Shown: positions 1 through 8,955, counted from the first letter of the stretch. The stretch is 64,000 nucleotides of DNA from Ramlibacter alkalitolerans (GCF_016722765.1 NZ_JAEQND010000021.1:1-64000); one strand, 5' to 3'. Notes: a model not told the origin generated them from the sequence alone. Numbers and translations are program-made.

Positions 1-2
1 AC

Positions 3-116
3 ACGCAGGAGCAGCTAGACCAGGTCGCCAGAAAGCTCAATACACGTCCCAGAGAGACTTTGGGATTCGAGTCACCAGCCGAAAGGCTGGCAGCCACCGT
101 TGCATTGACCGGTTGA
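3..116 (+). pseudogene. 3' end of an IS30-family transposase
   Basis: The reading frame that enters from the left edge and stops at 114-116 encodes about 37 residues. They contain LNTRPRETLGFESPAERL, which matches the conserved C-terminus of IS30-family transposases (the usual form is close to LN.RPRKTLG..TP.E). The preceding part of the gene lies outside the window, so I cannot tell whether the element is intact. The GC-rich palindromic repeats that follow do not look like part of the IS. The identification rests on this tail motif only. Confidence 0.75.
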
Positions 117-182
117 GACCGCCCCCCGCCTTCGGGGGGATGACGGAAAGGGCGCGGGGATGACGAATCCCGTGGGGCGATC

Positions 183-231
183 CGTAGGCTGGCGGTGAGC
201 GCCGAAGGCCGAACCCCAGCGCTTCGCGCCC
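183..231. repeat. Half copy of interspersed palindromic repeat A
   Basis: This stretch begins CGTAGGCTGGCGGTGA and runs to CCCCAGCGCTTCGCGC. It is the left half of a roughly 90-base inverted-repeat unit seen in full at 19737-19861, 48906-48996 and 61534-61623. The mirror half (CGCTGGGG ... TCACCGCCAGCCTACG) is missing here. Confidence 0.75.
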
Positions 232-237
232 CACGTC

Positions 238-340
238 CGTCATTCCCGCGCAGGCGGGAATCCAGGGCGTTTGGAAACTCGCCGCGCGCGGCGAGCATCG
301 GGAGCCCTGGGTCCCCGCCTTCGCGGCGATGACGGAAAGG
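238..340. repeat. Copies of interspersed repeat B
   Basis: Two degenerate copies of the hairpin GTCATTCCCGCGAAGGCGGG and its complement occur at about 238-268 and 296-340. The second includes the phrase ATCGGGAGCCCTGGGT, also found at 12224-12285 and 13137-13196. The same family is tandemly repeated at 46753-46860. No gene is visible between 117 and 362. Confidence 0.65.
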
Positions 341-362
341 GGTGCGGGGATGACGGATCCCG

Positions 363-1736
363 TCAGTACGTCAACTCCAGCACCGTCAACTCATTGTTCG
401 CCACCGGCCAGGTGCGGCCCGCCAGCTTCTCGCCGTTGAATTCCGCGAGCACCGGACGGCCCACGTCCAGCAGTTGGATGCGCGAGCTCGAGACGCCGGC
501 GCCGGGCTGCACGCCGGGGGGCGGGGTGCGGCGGTCGAACAGCATCTTGTCGCGCTGCGGGTCGAAGTAGCCGCGCGGCCGCGTGAAGGTGACGATCACC
601 ATCGCGTTGCGCTCGAACGGCGCCACCCGGTCCGGCCGCAGGTGGACGATCGTGCTCGAACGCGGGAAGGGGCTGCGGTAGATGTGCGTCGTGGCGTAGC
701 CGGGCGCGGACACCACGAATTCGTAATGCGTGTCCGGCTGCCCGTGCAGCGGGCCCCACGCACCTTCGGCACCGATGGTCTGCGTCAGCACCGCAGGGCC
801 GCGGCGTTCGCCCGTGGCCGGGTCGATGGCATACACCTCCAGCTTGGCACCGGGCAGCGGCAGGTTGTTGGGGAAGCTGCCGCTGGCCGGATCGGTCGGG
901 GACACGCCCGAGCCCATCACCTTGCCGGAAAGCATCACGTGGCCCTCCGGCACGATCTGCAGCGTCGCCGGCGGCTTGCCCGTGATGAAGCGGTAAGCCG
1001 CCTCGAATGCGGCGGCCGAGAACGAGGTTTCGCGATGGTCCACGCCGGGCAGCACGACGTTCGTCGCACCCTTCAGCGCCGGGCCATCGGCGGTGATGCC
1101 GGTCTGCAGTCTCGCATCCCCGATCCACATGCCCAGCGGCTGCGCGAACTTGTCGTTGTGGTCGGAGCGGATCGTGAGCCACTTCACCGGGCCGGTCACT
1201 TCGTCGCCCTGCGCGCCCTTGGGCGCATTGAGCGCCTGCAGGAAGGGCCCGTTGCCGGCGAACTCGCTGCCCGGCAAGCGGCCCGGAACATTCCACACGC
1301 CGTGGTTCGGCACGCCGCCCAGCACCGCGTGGCTGACCTTGGCGGCGCCGCCTCCGTTCTGGATGTAGTTGCGCACCGCGTAGCCGCCGCGCGAGTTGGC
1401 GACCAGCACGACCTGCCGCGCGCCCGTGGCCTTGAGCACCCGCTCCACTTCCTCGCGCAGGAATTCCATGCTCTGCGCGGTCGACGAGCGACCGGGCTGC
1501 TCGACGCGATCGTCGTCGCGCGCCACGGGGTACGGCTGGTCGAGCGCGAACAGGCGATCGCGCGGCCAGCCGTTGGATTCGAAGCGCCACAGCGTGGTCT
1601 GCCAGAGCGCGGCGGAATCCCCGTTGCCGTGGACGAAGACGATCGGAGGATATTCGGAAGTGAGGGAGGGGCCGGAGGCGCAGGCGGCGAGCGCGAGGCT
1701 GCCCGAAAGTGCGAGGAAATGGCGGCGGGTCGTCAT
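363..1736 (-). CDS. Tat-signal lipoprotein, alpha/beta hydrolase (lipase/esterase-like)
   Basis: The 457-residue product starts with a twin-arginine-like leader (TTRRHF) and a lipobox ending at about Cys19 (LALAAC), so it is probably an exported, lipid-anchored protein. An alpha/beta-hydrolase core follows: the oxyanion strand VFVHGNGD at 33-40, the nucleophile elbow VANSRGG with Ser115 (Asn replaces the usual first Gly-His), and a plausible catalytic His234 in GVDHRET. From about residue 255 a beta-rich C-terminal part (LSGKVMGSG..., GPLHGQPDTHYEF) resembles the accessory domains of AFL-type lipases. The substrate is unknown; an ester or lipid is likely. The start at 1736 is chosen because it exposes the export signal. 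It lies downstream of the acyl-CoA dehydrogenase genes on the same strand, separated by about 100 bases. Confidence 0.75.
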   Translation of the reverse strand: MTTRRHFLALSGSLALAACASGPSLTSEYPPIVFVHGNGDSAALWQTTLWRFESNGWPRDRLFALDQPYPVARDDDRVEQPGRSSTAQSMEFLREEVERVLKATGARQVVLVANSRGGYAVRNYIQNGGGAAKVSHAVLGGVPNHGVWNVPGRLPGSEFAGNGPFLQALNAPKGAQGDEVTGPVKWLTIRSDHNDKFAQPLGMWIGDARLQTGITADGPALKGATNVVLPGVDHRETSFSAAAFEAAYRFITGKPPATLQIVPEGHVMLSGKVMGSGVSPTDPASGSFPNNLPLPGAKLEVYAIDPATGERRGPAVLTQTIGAEGAWGPLHGQPDTHYEFVVSAPGYATTHIYRSPFPRSSTIVHLRPDRVAPFERNAMVIVTFTRPRGYFDPQRDKMLFDRRTPPPGVQPGAGVSSSRIQLLDVGRPVLAEFNGEKLAGRTWPVANNELTVLELTY

Positions 1737-1840
1737 GGCTGCGGTGTTTCGTTGTCTTTCCGCGGGCCGCTCCCCTGGGCCCCCGCACGAGGTTTCATGG
1801 CGGGGGTGACGTGCTGTCTGCGTCCTGCGTCGTGCGTCGT

Positions 1841-2959
1841 TCAGGCGAACACGCCGGCGGTGTCCTGCATTCTTGCCGAGACCTCGCCGAGGTGGTGCAG
1901 GGTATCCCCGAATTCGAGCTCCAGCTGCGTGAGCTTGCGGAAGTAGTGGCTGCCCGCGTATTCGTCGGTCACGCCGATGCCGCCATGCAGCTGCACCGAG
2001 TTCTGGCCCACGAAGCGCATCGACACCCCGAGCTGGTACTTCGCGCGCGCCATGGCGCGCCGGCGCTCCTCGGGCGGCGCATTGAGCTTGAGCGAAGCGT
2101 AGTAGCTCATGGACCGCGCCAGTTCCTGCTGCATCTTCATGTCCGCCATCCGGTGCCGCAGCGCCTGGAAGGTGGAGAGCGTCACGCCGAACTGCTTGCG
2201 CGTGTTCAGGTATTCGGCCGTGAGCTGCATCGTCTTGTCGATCGCGCCCACCGCTTCGGCGCAGGTGCAGGCGATGCCGATGTCGACGGCGTGCTCCAGC
2301 ACGGTCAGGCCCTCCTCGCTCACCAGGGTGGCGGGCGCGTCGCGCAGCGTCAGTTCGGCCGCGCGGCCGCCTTCCAGCGTGGGATAGCCGCGGGTGCTCA
2401 CGCCCTGCGCCTGCCGCTCGACGAGGAACAGCGCGATCTTGCCGTTCGCCTTGGCCGGCACCAGGAAGGCATCGGCCTGGTCGCCGGCGGGGACGATGCT
2501 CTTCTCGCCGGAGACCTTCCAGCCCTGGGCCCCCGCCGGCGTCGCCTGCGCCTCGCACACATCGAGGCGGTAGCGGCCCTTGCGCTCCTGGTGGGCGAGC
2601 ACGACGAGCGCCTCGCCCGAGGCGATCTTCGGCAGCCAGGCGGAACGCACGTCTTCGGGCGCGTAGGCGCCCAGCACCCCGCTGGTGACGAGCGTGTGCT
2701 TCAGGGGTTCCAGCACGATGCCGCGCCCGAGTTCCTCCAGCACCACCATCGCCTCCACCGGGCCCATCGCCATGCCGCCCTGGTCCTCGGCGACGTACAG
2801 GCCGGCAAGGCCCAGTTCCGCCAGTTCGCCGTAGGCGGCGCGGTCGAAGCCGCCCGCGCCGGTGATCGCGCGCCGGCGCTCGAAGGTGTAGCTGCGGTCC
2901 ACCCACTTGCGCACCGCGTCGCGCAACTGTTCCTGGTCGTCGGAAAAATCAAAATCCAT
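1841..2959 (-). CDS. Acyl-CoA dehydrogenase (PimD-like small subunit type)
   Basis: The 372-residue protein begins MDFDFSDDQEQLRDAV and contains the signature HGGIGVTDEYAGSHYFRKL near the C-terminus, typical of FAD-dependent acyl-CoA dehydrogenases that introduce the alpha-beta double bond in acyl-CoA thioesters. The full family length is present. It is the second gene of a pair with the dehydrogenase at 3055-4233, same strand, about 95 bases apart. Such pairs in Burkholderiales are often named pimeloyl-CoA dehydrogenase small and large subunits (PimD/PimC), and several characterised paired FadE proteins form heteromers. The exact acyl chain cannot be read from the sequence. A GC-rich hairpin lies in the spacer at about 2992-3009. 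Confidence 0.88.
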   Translation of the reverse strand: MDFDFSDDQEQLRDAVRKWVDRSYTFERRRAITGAGGFDRAAYGELAELGLAGLYVAEDQGGMAMGPVEAMVVLEELGRGIVLEPLKHTLVTSGVLGAYAPEDVRSAWLPKIASGEALVVLAHQERKGRYRLDVCEAQATPAGAQGWKVSGEKSIVPAGDQADAFLVPAKANGKIALFLVERQAQGVSTRGYPTLEGGRAAELTLRDAPATLVSEEGLTVLEHAVDIGIACTCAEAVGAIDKTMQLTAEYLNTRKQFGVTLSTFQALRHRMADMKMQQELARSMSYYASLKLNAPPEERRRAMARAKYQLGVSMRFVGQNSVQLHGGIGVTDEYAGSHYFRKLTQLELEFGDTLHHLGEVSARMQDTAGVFA

Positions 2960-3054
2960 TTCATGTTCCTCGCGTAGCGACTTGCTGGAGCCCCCTCTTG
3001 GAGGGGGTGCGGGGGAGCGGTGTAGATGCGCAACGCGCGGGTTGTTCTACGGCG

Positions 3055-4233
3055 TCAGCCGAGAACGACCTGCGCGACGATGTTGCGTTGCACTTCGTTC
3101 GATCCGCCGTAGATCGTCGTCTTGCGCATGTTGAGATAGGTGGCGGCCAGCGGCGCGAGATACGCCGCGCCGACGAACTCGCCCTGGTAGCCGGCCTCCA
3201 TCGCTTCCTTGACGAAGGGCACGGCGTAAGGGCCGGCCGCCAGCATCATCAGCTCCGTGTAGCGCTGCTGGATCTCGCTGCCCTTGATCTTCAGCAGGCC
3301 TGCGATGTCCAGCGGGTTCTTGCCGGATTTCTCCGCCGACAGCACGCGCAGCACCAGCATCTCCAGCGCCACCACGTCGACTTCGAGCTTCGCGATCTCG
3401 TCGCGAAAGCGCGTGTCGGTGTACATGCCCTCGCTGCGCGCGATGCGCTTGAGGCGCTCGAGCTCGCGCTTGGCGCGATTCACGTCGGCGATGTTGGTGC
3501 GCTCGTGCGACAGCAGGTGCTTGGCGTAGGTCCAGCCCTTGTTCTCTTCGCCGATCAGGTTCTCGGCGGGCACTTCGACGTTGTCGAAGAACACCTCGTT
3601 CACCTCGTGGCCGCCATCGAGCATGATGATCGGGCGCACCGTCACGCCGCGCGACTTCATGTCGATCAGCAGGAAGGAGATGCCGGTCTGCGGCTTGCCT
3701 TCGGTGGAGGTGCGCACCAGGCAGAAGATCCAGTCGCCGTACTGGGCCAGCGTGGTCCAGGTCTTCTGGCCGTTGACGATGTACTTGTCGCCGTGTTTCT
3801 CGGCGCGACACTTCACCGAGGCGAGGTCGGAGCCCGAGCCCGGCTCGCTGTAGCCCTGGCTCCACCACACTTCGCCGCTCGCGATGCCGGGCAGGAAGCG
3901 CTTCTGCTGCTCGGGCGAGCCGAAGGCCATGATCACCGGCGCCACCATCACCGGGCCGAAGGGCACGATGCGCGGCGCGCCGGCCAGGGCCGTCTCCTCC
4001 TCGAACAGGTGCTTCTGCACCGCCGACCAGCCGGGGCCGCCGAACTGCTTGGGCCAGCCGTAGCCCAGCCAGCCCTTCTTGCCCAGGATCTTCGCCCAGC
4101 GCTGCATGTCCTCGCGGGTGAGGTGCAGCGCGTTGTGCACCTTGTGCGCGATCTCCGGCGGCAGGTTCTCGCGCACCCAGGCGCGGACCTCCTCGCGGAA
4201 CTTCTGTTCTTCAGGGGTGAAGGCTAGATCCAT
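3055..4233 (-). CDS. Acyl-CoA dehydrogenase (PimC-like large subunit type)
   Basis: The 392-residue flavoprotein starts MDLAFTPEEQKFREEVRAW and ends with YGGSNEVQRNIVAQVVLG, the conserved C-terminal acyl-CoA dehydrogenase signature. The middle shows the FAD/substrate segment YSEPGSGSDLASV and a following TWTTLAQYGDW stretch. It oxidises an acyl-CoA thioester using FAD and passes electrons to ETF. It is the promoter-proximal member of a two-gene set with 1841-2959, which suggests a heteromeric dehydrogenase for dicarboxylyl-, branched- or aromatic-chain CoA esters. That specificity is inference from gene pairing. No thiolase or hydratase genes are nearby, so the pathway is not defined by context. 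Confidence 0.9.
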   Translation of the reverse strand: MDLAFTPEEQKFREEVRAWVRENLPPEIAHKVHNALHLTREDMQRWAKILGKKGWLGYGWPKQFGGPGWSAVQKHLFEEETALAGAPRIVPFGPVMVAPVIMAFGSPEQQKRFLPGIASGEVWWSQGYSEPGSGSDLASVKCRAEKHGDKYIVNGQKTWTTLAQYGDWIFCLVRTSTEGKPQTGISFLLIDMKSRGVTVRPIIMLDGGHEVNEVFFDNVEVPAENLIGEENKGWTYAKHLLSHERTNIADVNRAKRELERLKRIARSEGMYTDTRFRDEIAKLEVDVVALEMLVLRVLSAEKSGKNPLDIAGLLKIKGSEIQQRYTELMMLAAGPYAVPFVKEAMEAGYQGEFVGAAYLAPLAATYLNMRKTTIYGGSNEVQRNIVAQVVLG

Positions 4234-4287
4234 GATGTCTCCGGAACGATGGATTCGTCATTGCCGCGATGACGCAAGGCGGTGAGT

Positions 4288-4965
4288 TTAAGCACGGTCG
4301 TTCGTTTTGGTCTGTCCAGGCGGTGACATGCCCAGCTGCGTGGCGAGATCCGTGACGATCTCGCGCAGCTGCGCCACCTCCTCTTCCAGCGAGGCCAGGC
4401 GGGCGGCCAGCGCCCCGTCGCCGCCGGCCCGCGCTTCCGCGCTGGCGGCGGCCGCGGCCACGTCGACCGGCCCGCACAGCAGGTGGGCCCAGCGCGCCTC
4501 GCGCGCACCCGCGGCGCGCGGCAACTGCACCACCAGCGGGCCGCCCTTGGCCTCGCTGCGGTCGCGCATCTCGTCGAGGAAGCCCTCCACCGAGGAGATG
4601 TCGGCGAAGCGGTACCAGCGCTCGCTGTGGATGCGCAACTCGCCGGCCGTCTGCGGGCCGCGCAGCATCAGCAGGCCCAGCAGCACCGCGGACTGCTCCG
4701 GCACCACCATCGCGCGCTGGAAGTTGTGCTCCCAGCGCGTCACCCGCGAGCCGCTGGTGGCGAAGGCGAGCGAGCGGCGCTTGAGGCCGTCCAGGGCCTC
4801 CTGCACCTCGGCCTCGCGCAGGTTGGTGACGGGGTCGCGCGCGCTTTTCTGGTTGCAGCCGGCAACCAGCGCGTTGAGCGTCATGGGATACGTGTCAGGC
4901 ACGGTGCGTGCCTTTTCCATCAGGGTGCCGAGGACGCGCGCCTCGACCAGGGTCAGGGGTTCCAT
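4288..4965 (-). CDS. YceH/DUF480 family protein
   Basis: The 225-residue protein begins MEPLTLVEARVLGTLMEK and contains NALVAGCNQKSARDP and MLRGPQTAGELRIHSERW, the hallmarks of the YceH (DUF480) family. The family consists of two winged-helix domains and has no established biochemical role. The last third (about residues 175-225) is Ala-rich and includes a short coiled-coil-like segment (LEEEVAQLREIVTDLATQL), a typical tail of this family. The start ATG at 4965 lies only 36 bases from purN on the opposite strand, so the two genes share a divergent promoter region. Function remains unknown; DNA binding is plausible from the fold. Confidence 0.9.
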   Translation of the reverse strand: MEPLTLVEARVLGTLMEKARTVPDTYPMTLNALVAGCNQKSARDPVTNLREAEVQEALDGLKRRSLAFATSGSRVTRWEHNFQRAMVVPEQSAVLLGLLMLRGPQTAGELRIHSERWYRFADISSVEGFLDEMRDRSEAKGGPLVVQLPRAAGAREARWAHLLCGPVDVAAAAASAEARAGGDGALAARLASLEEEVAQLREIVTDLATQLGMSPPGQTKTNDRA

Positions 4966-5001
4966 CTGCCGCACGGGCTCCTTGGGATAATCCGGTCCAG
5001 C

Positions 5002-5586
5002 ATGAAGAACATCGTGATCCTCATCTCCGGCGGGGGCTCGAACATGGCCGCCATTGTGCGCGCGGCGCAGCGCGACAACTGGCGCAAGGGCCTGGGCGCG
5101 GAGGTGAAGGCCGTGATCAGCAACCGCGCCGATGCCGGCGGGCTGGCCTTCGCCCGCGAGCAGGGGCTGGCCGCCGAAGTGGTCGACCACAAGCCCTTCC
5201 CCTCGCGCGAGGCCTTCGACGAAGCCCTGGCCACGGCGATCGATGCCCATGCGCCGGCGCTCGTCGTGCTGGCCGGATTCATGCGCATCCTCACCCCGGC
5301 CTTCGTGGAACGCTACCGCGGCCGGCTGGTGAACATCCACCCCTCGCTGCTGCCCGCCTTCCCGGGGCTGCACACGCACCAGCGCGCGCTGGAGGCCGGC
5401 TGCCGCTTCGGCGGCGCCACCGTGCACCAGGTCACCGCCGACCTCGACCACGGGCCGATCCTGGAGCAGGCGGTGGTGCCCGTCCTGCCCGGCGACACGC
5501 CGGAGGCGCTCGCCGCGCGCGTGCTGACGCAGGAACACTTGATCTATCCGAGGGCCATCGCGCACTTCCTGCGGCAAGCTGCCTGA
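5002..5586 (+). CDS. purN: Phosphoribosylglycinamide formyltransferase
   Basis: The 194-residue product transfers a formyl group from 10-formyl-THF to glycinamide ribonucleotide in de novo purine synthesis. Visible motifs are the N-terminal phosphate loop ISGGGSNM (about 8-15), the folate/catalytic segment NIHPSLLPAFPG, the THQRALEAG stretch and the catalytic Asp region DLDHGPIL. Length is normal for PurN. A GATAAT -10-like hexamer at 4986-4991 lies only 10 bases before the ATG, so the transcript may have almost no leader. The divergent neighbour is the YceH-family gene; downstream lies the rRNA methyltransferase. Confidence 0.95.
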   Translation: MKNIVILISGGGSNMAAIVRAAQRDNWRKGLGAEVKAVISNRADAGGLAFAREQGLAAEVVDHKPFPSREAFDEALATAIDAHAPALVVLAGFMRILTPAFVERYRGRLVNIHPSLLPAFPGLHTHQRALEAGCRFGGATVHQVTADLDHGPILEQAVVPVLPGDTPEALAARVLTQEHLIYPRAIAHFLRQAA

Positions 5587-5643
5587 CAGGAGGCGAGCGA
5601 TCGCGCGACGGTGCAGGCGCCGCCGCCCGGCGACAATCGGGGC

Positions 5644-6912
5644 ATGCACCCCAAAGCCTTGCTCGATGCGTGTTCCGAGCTGGTCCGCGAAGTCCTGCGC
5701 TTCGAACATCCCGCCGACGCCGTGGTCTCGCGCTACTTCCGCGAGCACCGCGCGCTCGGCCCGCGCGAGCGTGCCACGCTGGCCGAAACCGCCTATGCCG
5801 TGGTGCGGCGCAAGCTGCTGTTCGAGCATCTCGCCGGCTCGGGCAGCGGCCCGCGCGAGCGCCGGCTGGCCATCCTGGGTTTTTCCGGCGACCGCGATTT
5901 CCTCAAGAGCGCCCTCAGCGAGCAGGAGAAGGCCTGGCTGGACCAGTGCGACGCGGTGGACCCGGCGACGCTGTCGGAGCGGCACCGCCACAACCTGCCG
6001 GAGTGGCTGGTCGCGCCGCTCAAGGAGCAGCTCGGTGACGACTTCTGGCCGCTGGTGGAAAGCCTCGACGCCTCCGCGCCGCTGGACGTGCGCGTCAACA
6101 CCCTGGCCGACAAGCGCGAAGACGTGCGCGAGGAACTGCGCCTGGCCGGCATCGCCGCCAAGCCCACGCCGTACTCGCCGTGGGGGCTGCGGCTGGAAGG
6201 CAAGCCCGCGCTGACGAAGTTCGACGCCTTCTCGCGCGGTGCGATCGAGGTGCAGGACGAGGGTTCGCAGCTGCTGGCCCTGCTCACCGACGCGCGGCGC
6301 GGCCAGATGGTGGTCGATTTCTGCGCCGGCGCTGGCGGCAAGACGCTGGCACTGGGCGCGGCGATGCGCAACACCGGGCGGCTGTATGCCTTCGACGTCT
6401 CGGCGCACCGGCTGGAGAACCTCAAGCCGCGGCTGGCGCGCAGCAAGCTTTCCAACGTGCATCCGGCCGCCATCGCCCACGAGCGTGACGAGCGCATCAA
6501 GCGGCTGGCCGGCAAGATCGACCGCGTGATCGTCGACGCCCCCTGCTCCGGGCTGGGCACGCTGCGGCGCAATCCCGACCTGAAATGGCGCCAGTCGGCC
6601 CAATCGGTGGTGGAACTGGCGGCCAAGCAGGGCGCGATCCTGGCCAGCGCGGCGCGGCTGTTGAAGCCCGGCGGCAGGATCGTCTACGCCACCTGCAGCC
6701 TGTTGCGGGCCGAGAACGAAGAGGTGGCGCAGGCTTTCTCTGCAGCCAGCCCGGGCTTTCGGCGGCTCCAGGTCCAGGAATTGCTGGAATCCGCCCGTGT
6801 GGACGACGCTGCCAAGCTCTGCGCAGAGGGCGGCCAGGACCTCCGGCTCTGGCCGCAGCGCCACGCGACGGACGGCTTTTACGCTGCGGCTTGGGAAAAA
6901 GTCCAGTCCTGA
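5644..6912 (+). CDS. RsmB/NOP2-family rRNA (cytosine-5) methyltransferase
   Basis: The 422-residue SAM-dependent methyltransferase shows motif I DFCAGAGGKT at 225-233 and the two catalytic cysteines of RNA m5C enzymes: Cys301 in VDAPCSGLGTLRRNPD and Cys351 in YATCSLL. The N-terminal 150 residues resemble the NusB-like domain of RsmB but are short. E. coli RsmB methylates C967 of 16S rRNA; the target here is inferred, and another rRNA cytosine is possible. The ATG at 5644 was chosen over an in-frame codon 33 bases upstream because homologous N-termini begin near MHPKALLDAC. A GACAAT box lies at 5632-5637. Confidence 0.88.
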   Translation: MHPKALLDACSELVREVLRFEHPADAVVSRYFREHRALGPRERATLAETAYAVVRRKLLFEHLAGSGSGPRERRLAILGFSGDRDFLKSALSEQEKAWLDQCDAVDPATLSERHRHNLPEWLVAPLKEQLGDDFWPLVESLDASAPLDVRVNTLADKREDVREELRLAGIAAKPTPYSPWGLRLEGKPALTKFDAFSRGAIEVQDEGSQLLALLTDARRGQMVVDFCAGAGGKTLALGAAMRNTGRLYAFDVSAHRLENLKPRLARSKLSNVHPAAIAHERDERIKRLAGKIDRVIVDAPCSGLGTLRRNPDLKWRQSAQSVVELAAKQGAILASAARLLKPGGRIVYATCSLLRAENEEVAQAFSAASPGFRRLQVQELLESARVDDAAKLCAEGGQDLRLWPQRHATDGFYAAAWEKVQS

Positions 6913-6971
6913 TGTCAAAAGTCGGGCGGTCGGGAACCCCCCGGCCTAGAATCCGTCCTACATTGTCCTTT

Positions 6972-6998
6972 GCCCGCGGGACGCATGCGGGCTTTTTC
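6972..6998 (+). terminator. Rho-independent terminator after the methyltransferase gene
   Basis: A GCCCGC...GCGGGC stem (6972-6977 with 6987-6992) is followed by five T residues. It lies 60 bases past the stop at 6912 and just before the desaturase gene. Confidence 0.55.
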
Positions 6999-7020
6999 CT
7001 GAGAAAGAGAAAACGCATCC

Positions 7021-8235
7021 ATGTTGCTTCCCGACTGGGCCGTCCTGAACGCGGCGATCGACTGGCTCGCCAACGGTCTATTGGGTCTGTCCTGGTGGCA
7101 GATCGTGCTGTACACCCTGGTGACGACGCACATCACCATCGCGGCCGTCACGCTGTTCCTGCACCGCGCGCAGGCGCACCGCGCGCTGGACCTGCACGCC
7201 ATCCCGTCGCATTTCTTCCGCTTCTGGCTGTGGCTGGGCACCGGCATGGTCACCAAGGAGTGGGTGGCCATCCACCGCAAGCACCACGCGAAGTGCGAGA
7301 CGCCCGACGATCCGCACAGCCCGCAGACGCGCGGCATCGACACCGTGTTCTGGCAGGGTGCCGAGCTCTATCGCGCTGAAGCGAAGAACAAGGAAACCAT
7401 GGCCAAGTTCGGCCACGGCACGCCCGATGACTGGATCGAGCGCAACCTGTACACGCGCTACAGCTGGCAGGGCGTGGGCCTGATGCTGATCATCAACGTG
7501 GCGCTGTTCGGTGCGCTCGGCCTCGCCGTGTGGGCGGTGCAGATGCTGTGGATCCCGATTTCCGCCGCCGGCATCATCAACGGCATCGGCCACTACTGGG
7601 GCTACCGCAACTTCGAGGCGCCGGACGCCAGCACCAACATCTCCCCCTGGGGGATCATGATCGGTGGCGAAGAGCTGCACAACAACCACCACACGTACCC
7701 GACGTCCGCGAAGTTCTCGGTCAAGCCCTACGAGTTCGACATCGGCTGGCTCTACATCAGCCTGATGCAGAAGATCGGCTGGGCCACCGTGAAGAAGGTG
7801 CCGCCGAAGCTGCGCCTGGGCGAGATCAAGCCCGTCGCCGACGAGAAGACGCTCGAGGCCGTGATCGCCAACCGCTACGAGGTCATGGCCCGCTACGGCC
7901 GCGAAATGCGCCGCGCCGCCAAGACGGAGATCGCCGCGCTGCAGGCCAAGGGCCAGGACATCGCCGCGCTCAAGGCCGCCAAGCGCTGGCTGCACCGTGA
8001 CGAAGAGCGCGTGCCGGCCGCCGCGAAGCCGCAGCTCGCGCGCGTGCGCGCCGAGCACCCGGTGCTGGACCAGATGGCCAGCATGCGCGAGGAACTGCGC
8101 CAGATGTGGCTCAACACGAACCACTCGCGCGAACAGCTCGCCGCCGACCTGCAGGCCTGGTGCCGCCGGGCCGAGGAAAGCGGGATCGAGGCGCTGCGCC
8201 AGTTCTCGCTGAAGCTGCGCGCGGCCCACGCCTGA
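7021..8235 (+). CDS. Membrane fatty-acid desaturase (acyl-CoA/acyl-lipid delta-9 type)
   Basis: The 404-residue integral membrane di-iron protein carries the three histidine boxes of the desaturase family: HRAQAH at 48-53, HRKHH at 85-89 and HNNHH at 220-224. Hydrophobic segments lie around 18-45, 63-80, 150-172 and 178-195. It would insert a cis double bond into fatty acyl chains and so adjust membrane fluidity. The C-terminal 150 residues after the third box are charged and probably cytoplasmic; they are longer than in minimal acyl-CoA desaturases, as is usual for the Burkholderiales members. The gene is monocistronic, bounded by hairpin terminators on both sides. Confidence 0.92.
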   Translation: MLLPDWAVLNAAIDWLANGLLGLSWWQIVLYTLVTTHITIAAVTLFLHRAQAHRALDLHAIPSHFFRFWLWLGTGMVTKEWVAIHRKHHAKCETPDDPHSPQTRGIDTVFWQGAELYRAEAKNKETMAKFGHGTPDDWIERNLYTRYSWQGVGLMLIINVALFGALGLAVWAVQMLWIPISAAGIINGIGHYWGYRNFEAPDASTNISPWGIMIGGEELHNNHHTYPTSAKFSVKPYEFDIGWLYISLMQKIGWATVKKVPPKLRLGEIKPVADEKTLEAVIANRYEVMARYGREMRRAAKTEIAALQAKGQDIAALKAAKRWLHRDEERVPAAAKPQLARVRAEHPVLDQMASMREELRQMWLNTNHSREQLAADLQAWCRRAEESGIEALRQFSLKLRAAHA

Positions 8236-8254
8236 GGCAGCTGCGCCCGAAGGA

Positions 8255-8280
8255 AAGCCCCGCATTGCGGGGCTTTTTTT
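8255..8280 (+). terminator. Rho-independent terminator of the desaturase gene
   Basis: An AAAGCCCCGCATTGCGGGGCTTTTTTT-type hairpin (8-base GC stem, ATT loop, seven Ts) lies 20 bases after the stop codon. Confidence 0.92.
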
Positions 8281-8431
8281 CGCCTGCTTTTCATTCACGC
8301 TCCGTTCAGGCGTGCCCGCCTACCATGGGTCACGGTCGGCTCGCACACAGGAGTGGATGCAGGCCGCTGGTTCGACGCCACGTTCGGCGATCCAATCAGG
8401 CCATGGCGGAGTTTCCGCGCAGGAGTACCTC

Positions 8432-8932
8432 ATGAAAAAACTGATCGTTTCCATCGCCGCTGCAGGCGCCCTTGCCGCCGGCGGAGCCGCTTCGGCACAG
8501 GGGCTGGAGGGCGTGCTGCCGCAGGTCCTGACCAACATCCTCGGCAACGTCGGGGTTGGCGGCACCGTTGGCGAGGGACAGGTCGTCGGCTACCCGCCCG
8601 GCCTGCCCGCGAACTCTGGCATGTTGCCGAACGGCACCGTGTTCCGCCAGGACGACGGTGAACTGGTCTACATGGACCCGGCCGGCCGCCAACTGCGCCT
8701 CAGCGTTCCGAGCAACGACTCCGCGGTTGCGGGTCGCTACGGCCGGTACGGCTCGTACATCGACCCGTACGGCCGCCGCGTCTACTACGGTGCCGACGGG
8801 CGTCCGGCATACGTGGAGCAGAACGGGCAGGTGATCGGCTACGGCAACAGCGTGGCCCGCCGCAACGACCGCGACGGCGACGGCGTCGCGAACCGCGTCG
8901 ACCGTTACCCGGACGACCCGCGCTATCGCTGA
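8432..8932 (+). CDS. Small secreted protein with a C-terminal Asp-rich calcium-binding-like motif
   Basis: The 166-residue product has a clear Sec signal peptide (MKKLIVSIAAAGALAAGGAASA, cleavage near residue 22). The mature part is rich in Gly, Tyr and Arg, with repeated short GRYGRYGSYIDPYGRR-like stretches. It ends with DRDGDGVANRVDRYPDDP, which resembles thrombospondin type 3 / EF-hand-like calcium-binding loops. I do not recognise the family; a periplasmic or surface role with divalent-cation binding is possible. The start is backed by AGGAG six bases upstream (8421-8425). The gene stands alone between terminators. Confidence 0.75.
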   Translation: MKKLIVSIAAAGALAAGGAASAQGLEGVLPQVLTNILGNVGVGGTVGEGQVVGYPPGLPANSGMLPNGTVFRQDDGELVYMDPAGRQLRLSVPSNDSAVAGRYGRYGSYIDPYGRRVYYGADGRPAYVEQNGQVIGYGNSVARRNDRDGDGVANRVDRYPDDPRYR

Positions 8933-8955
8933 GGAAGCCGCGCGCAAGCCGGAAT

